Assembly (NCBI GenBank): GCA_934339005.1
Contig: CAKRHR010000002.1
Span: forward strand, 1-64,000
From: an uncultured Catenibacillus sp.
GTDB taxonomy: Bacteria; Bacillota; Clostridia; Lachnospirales; Lachnospiraceae
Length of the DNA stretch: 64,000 nt
Reading direction: 5' to 3'
Made by a program: the position numbers and the translations under genes. Below, piece after piece: positions 62,882-64,000 of this stretch. The number at the start of each line of letters is the position of its first letter. The stretch's first letter is position 1. Under the pieces are notes generated by a model. That model searched no databases, was not told the origin of the DNA, and saw nothing but the letters and a program-made list of their open reading frames with translations.

Positions 62882-64000
62882 TTGAAGAAGATTAGGATGA
62901 GCAAAAAGATAAGTTCAGGAATTATTGCAGTATTGATGACATTGACGATGTTGGGTGGCCAGACACCTCAGGTATATGCCGATGAATATGTATCAGAAAC
63001 TACAGAGAAAGAAAACTTGTCAGCAGAAAGTACTAATTCTGATGAATCAATGCAGCAAACTGCAGAAACCCAGAACACTTTGACTGAAATTGAAAATTCA
63101 GGACAAGCTCAGGAAAATTCAGACACAAATGTACTTTCAGAAGGGATAAATGATGATCCGGAAGCATACAGATGGGAACAAAGGCAGGCAACAATTACAG
63201 ATGATTACGGTATCGCCCCGTTTGCACTTGAAGATAATATGGATATAGCAGGTTACGGTATTGATGTATCACAACATAATGGTGTTATTGATTGGAAAAA
63301 AGTCAGAAACTCCGGTGTTGAATTTGCCTTAATTAGAGTTGGTTATAGAGGCTGGGGTCCAAGCGGAACACTGGTAGAAGATAGCAAAGCACGTCAAAAT
63401 CTTGAAGGTGCGACAAAAGCCGGGATCAGAGTCGGTGCTTATTTCTTTTCAACAGCAATTACCGAGGAAGAAGCTAGAGAAGAAGCCCAGTTTACACTTG
63501 ATATTGTGAAAAATTATGAGATTACATATCCGATTATTTATGACAATGAAGGTATGTATAAAGTATATTACAATGGAGAGATGGTAGAAGGCCGGGATTA
63601 TGATCTGACTGCAGCACAAAGAACGGATATGGCTATTGCTTTCTTAGATTGTATCAGAAATGCAGGGTATTATCCGATGATGTATGGTAATACAAGCTGC
63701 TATAAAAATTATGATGGCAGAGGATTTGAAGTGGGAAGACTTGAAAATCGTTATGATATCTGGGTGGCAGAGTATTTTTGGTATGATTCTGATACTAAAC
63801 AAGAATATCCATCTTTTGAATCAGCCAGAAGCAGAGAAACCACATATACAGGTGTACATAGTATCTGGCAGTTTTCATCACAAGGTCAGATAGATGGTAT
63901 TTCAGGCAATGTTGATTTGGATTTTTGTTATAATGATATTTACGACAGTACACGATTAGTCAGACAATTTGTGAAACGGCTATATACATTGGTTCTTGGA
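62882..64000 (+). CDS. GH25 muramidase with signal peptide (3' end outside window)
   Basis: The frame is open from a TTG at 62882 (8 nt after GGAGG) to the window end, so 373 residues are visible and the gene continues. The first ~35 residues are a signal peptide. A Glu/Ser/Thr-rich linker follows (~40-105). The GH25 lysozyme domain starts YGIDVSQHNGVIDWKKV (~residue 124), with the catalytic Asp there and the DxE pair in IIYDNEG. It continues with GYYPMMYGNTSCYKN, SIWQFSSQG and GNVDLDFCY. It cleaves the MurNAc-GlcNAc bond, probably in wall turnover. It pairs with the upstream deacetylase. Confidence 0.92.
   Translation, partial: MKKIRMSKKISSGIIAVLMTLTMLGGQTPQVYADEYVSETTEKENLSAESTNSDESMQQTAETQNTLTEIENSGQAQENSDTNVLSEGINDDPEAYRWEQRQATITDDYGIAPFALEDNMDIAGYGIDVSQHNGVIDWKKVRNSGVEFALIRVGYRGWGPSGTLVEDSKARQNLEGATKAGIRVGAYFFSTAITEEEAREEAQFTLDIVKNYEITYPIIYDNEGMYKVYYNGEMVEGRDYDLTAAQRTDMAIAFLDCIRNAGYYPMMYGNTSCYKNYDGRGFEVGRLENRYDIWVAEYFWYDSDTKQEYPSFESARSRETTYTGVHSIWQFSSQGQIDGISGNVDLDFCYNDIYDSTRLVRQFVKRLYTLVLG

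Noticed and set aside
1..64000. CRISPR arrays, insertion sequences, prophage
   Set aside because: No regularly spaced identical repeats, transposase, integrase or phage structural gene was seen in the window.

Overview
The window looks like chromosome of a Gram-positive anaerobe of the class Clostridia, most likely a Lachnospiraceae-type gut or rumen bacterium. This rests on moderate AT-richness, strong Shine-Dalgarno sites and TTGACA-17-TATAAT promoters, [FeFe] hydrogenase, an archaeal-type prolyl-tRNA synthetase, a sortase-anchored surface protein, and plant-glycoside and selenocysteine genes. No prophage, insertion sequence or CRISPR array was seen.

Left end (1-5160). The 3' end of a metal P-type ATPase is followed by a small AbrB/MazE-like regulator. 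Next comes a ~490-nt non-coding, highly structured, internally repetitive transcript with its own consensus promoter and terminator. The AbrB-like gene and the RNA share a palindrome (TTCG-N3-CGAA) at the same place inside their promoters. A 1007-residue VaFE-repeat surface adhesin follows, then a second apparent small transcript on the minus strand.

Plant-glycoside region (5270-20359). A LacI regulator diverges from an operon of FucI-like isomerase, split transketolase, FGGY kinase and an apiosidase-like (DUF5060/DUF4038) glycosidase, which fits D-apiose use by the transketolase route. An AraC regulator fused to a GH39-like domain separates this from two Gfo/Idh/MocA oxidoreductases, a TIM-barrel isomerase and a DUF6379 protein. 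That set matches the oxidoreductase plus alpha/beta lyase of flavonoid C-glycoside deglycosylation. Together the two sets could dismantle apiosylated plant glycosides. No transporter is encoded between them.

Middle (20572-41282). A cytidylate-kinase-like protein, an SLC13 permease, a PadR/NfeD/SPFH membrane module, a phosphoesterase, a ParB-BMP fusion, a FUSC protein, a DUF3810 protein and an iron alcohol dehydrogenase precede a molybdate regulon (mop, HTH-PBP regulator, modABC). Then come proS and a complete selA-selB-tRNA-Sec cassette. Molybdate uptake beside selenocysteine insertion fits a molybdo-seleno enzyme, such as formate dehydrogenase, encoded elsewhere.

Right part (41341-64000). 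A LysR regulator and a URO-D-family protein, pepT, a second AraC-GH39 regulator, a flavodoxin-family protein with a zinc ribbon, YitT, DUF951 and rpsF-ssb-rpsR lead to a long operator-rich intergenic region. It precedes a NuoF-tail/GltD-like flavoprotein with an [FeFe] hydrogenase. The window ends with two membrane proteins, a MurJ/SpoVB-type flippase, RecD2 helicase, a polysaccharide deacetylase and a truncated GH25 muramidase.
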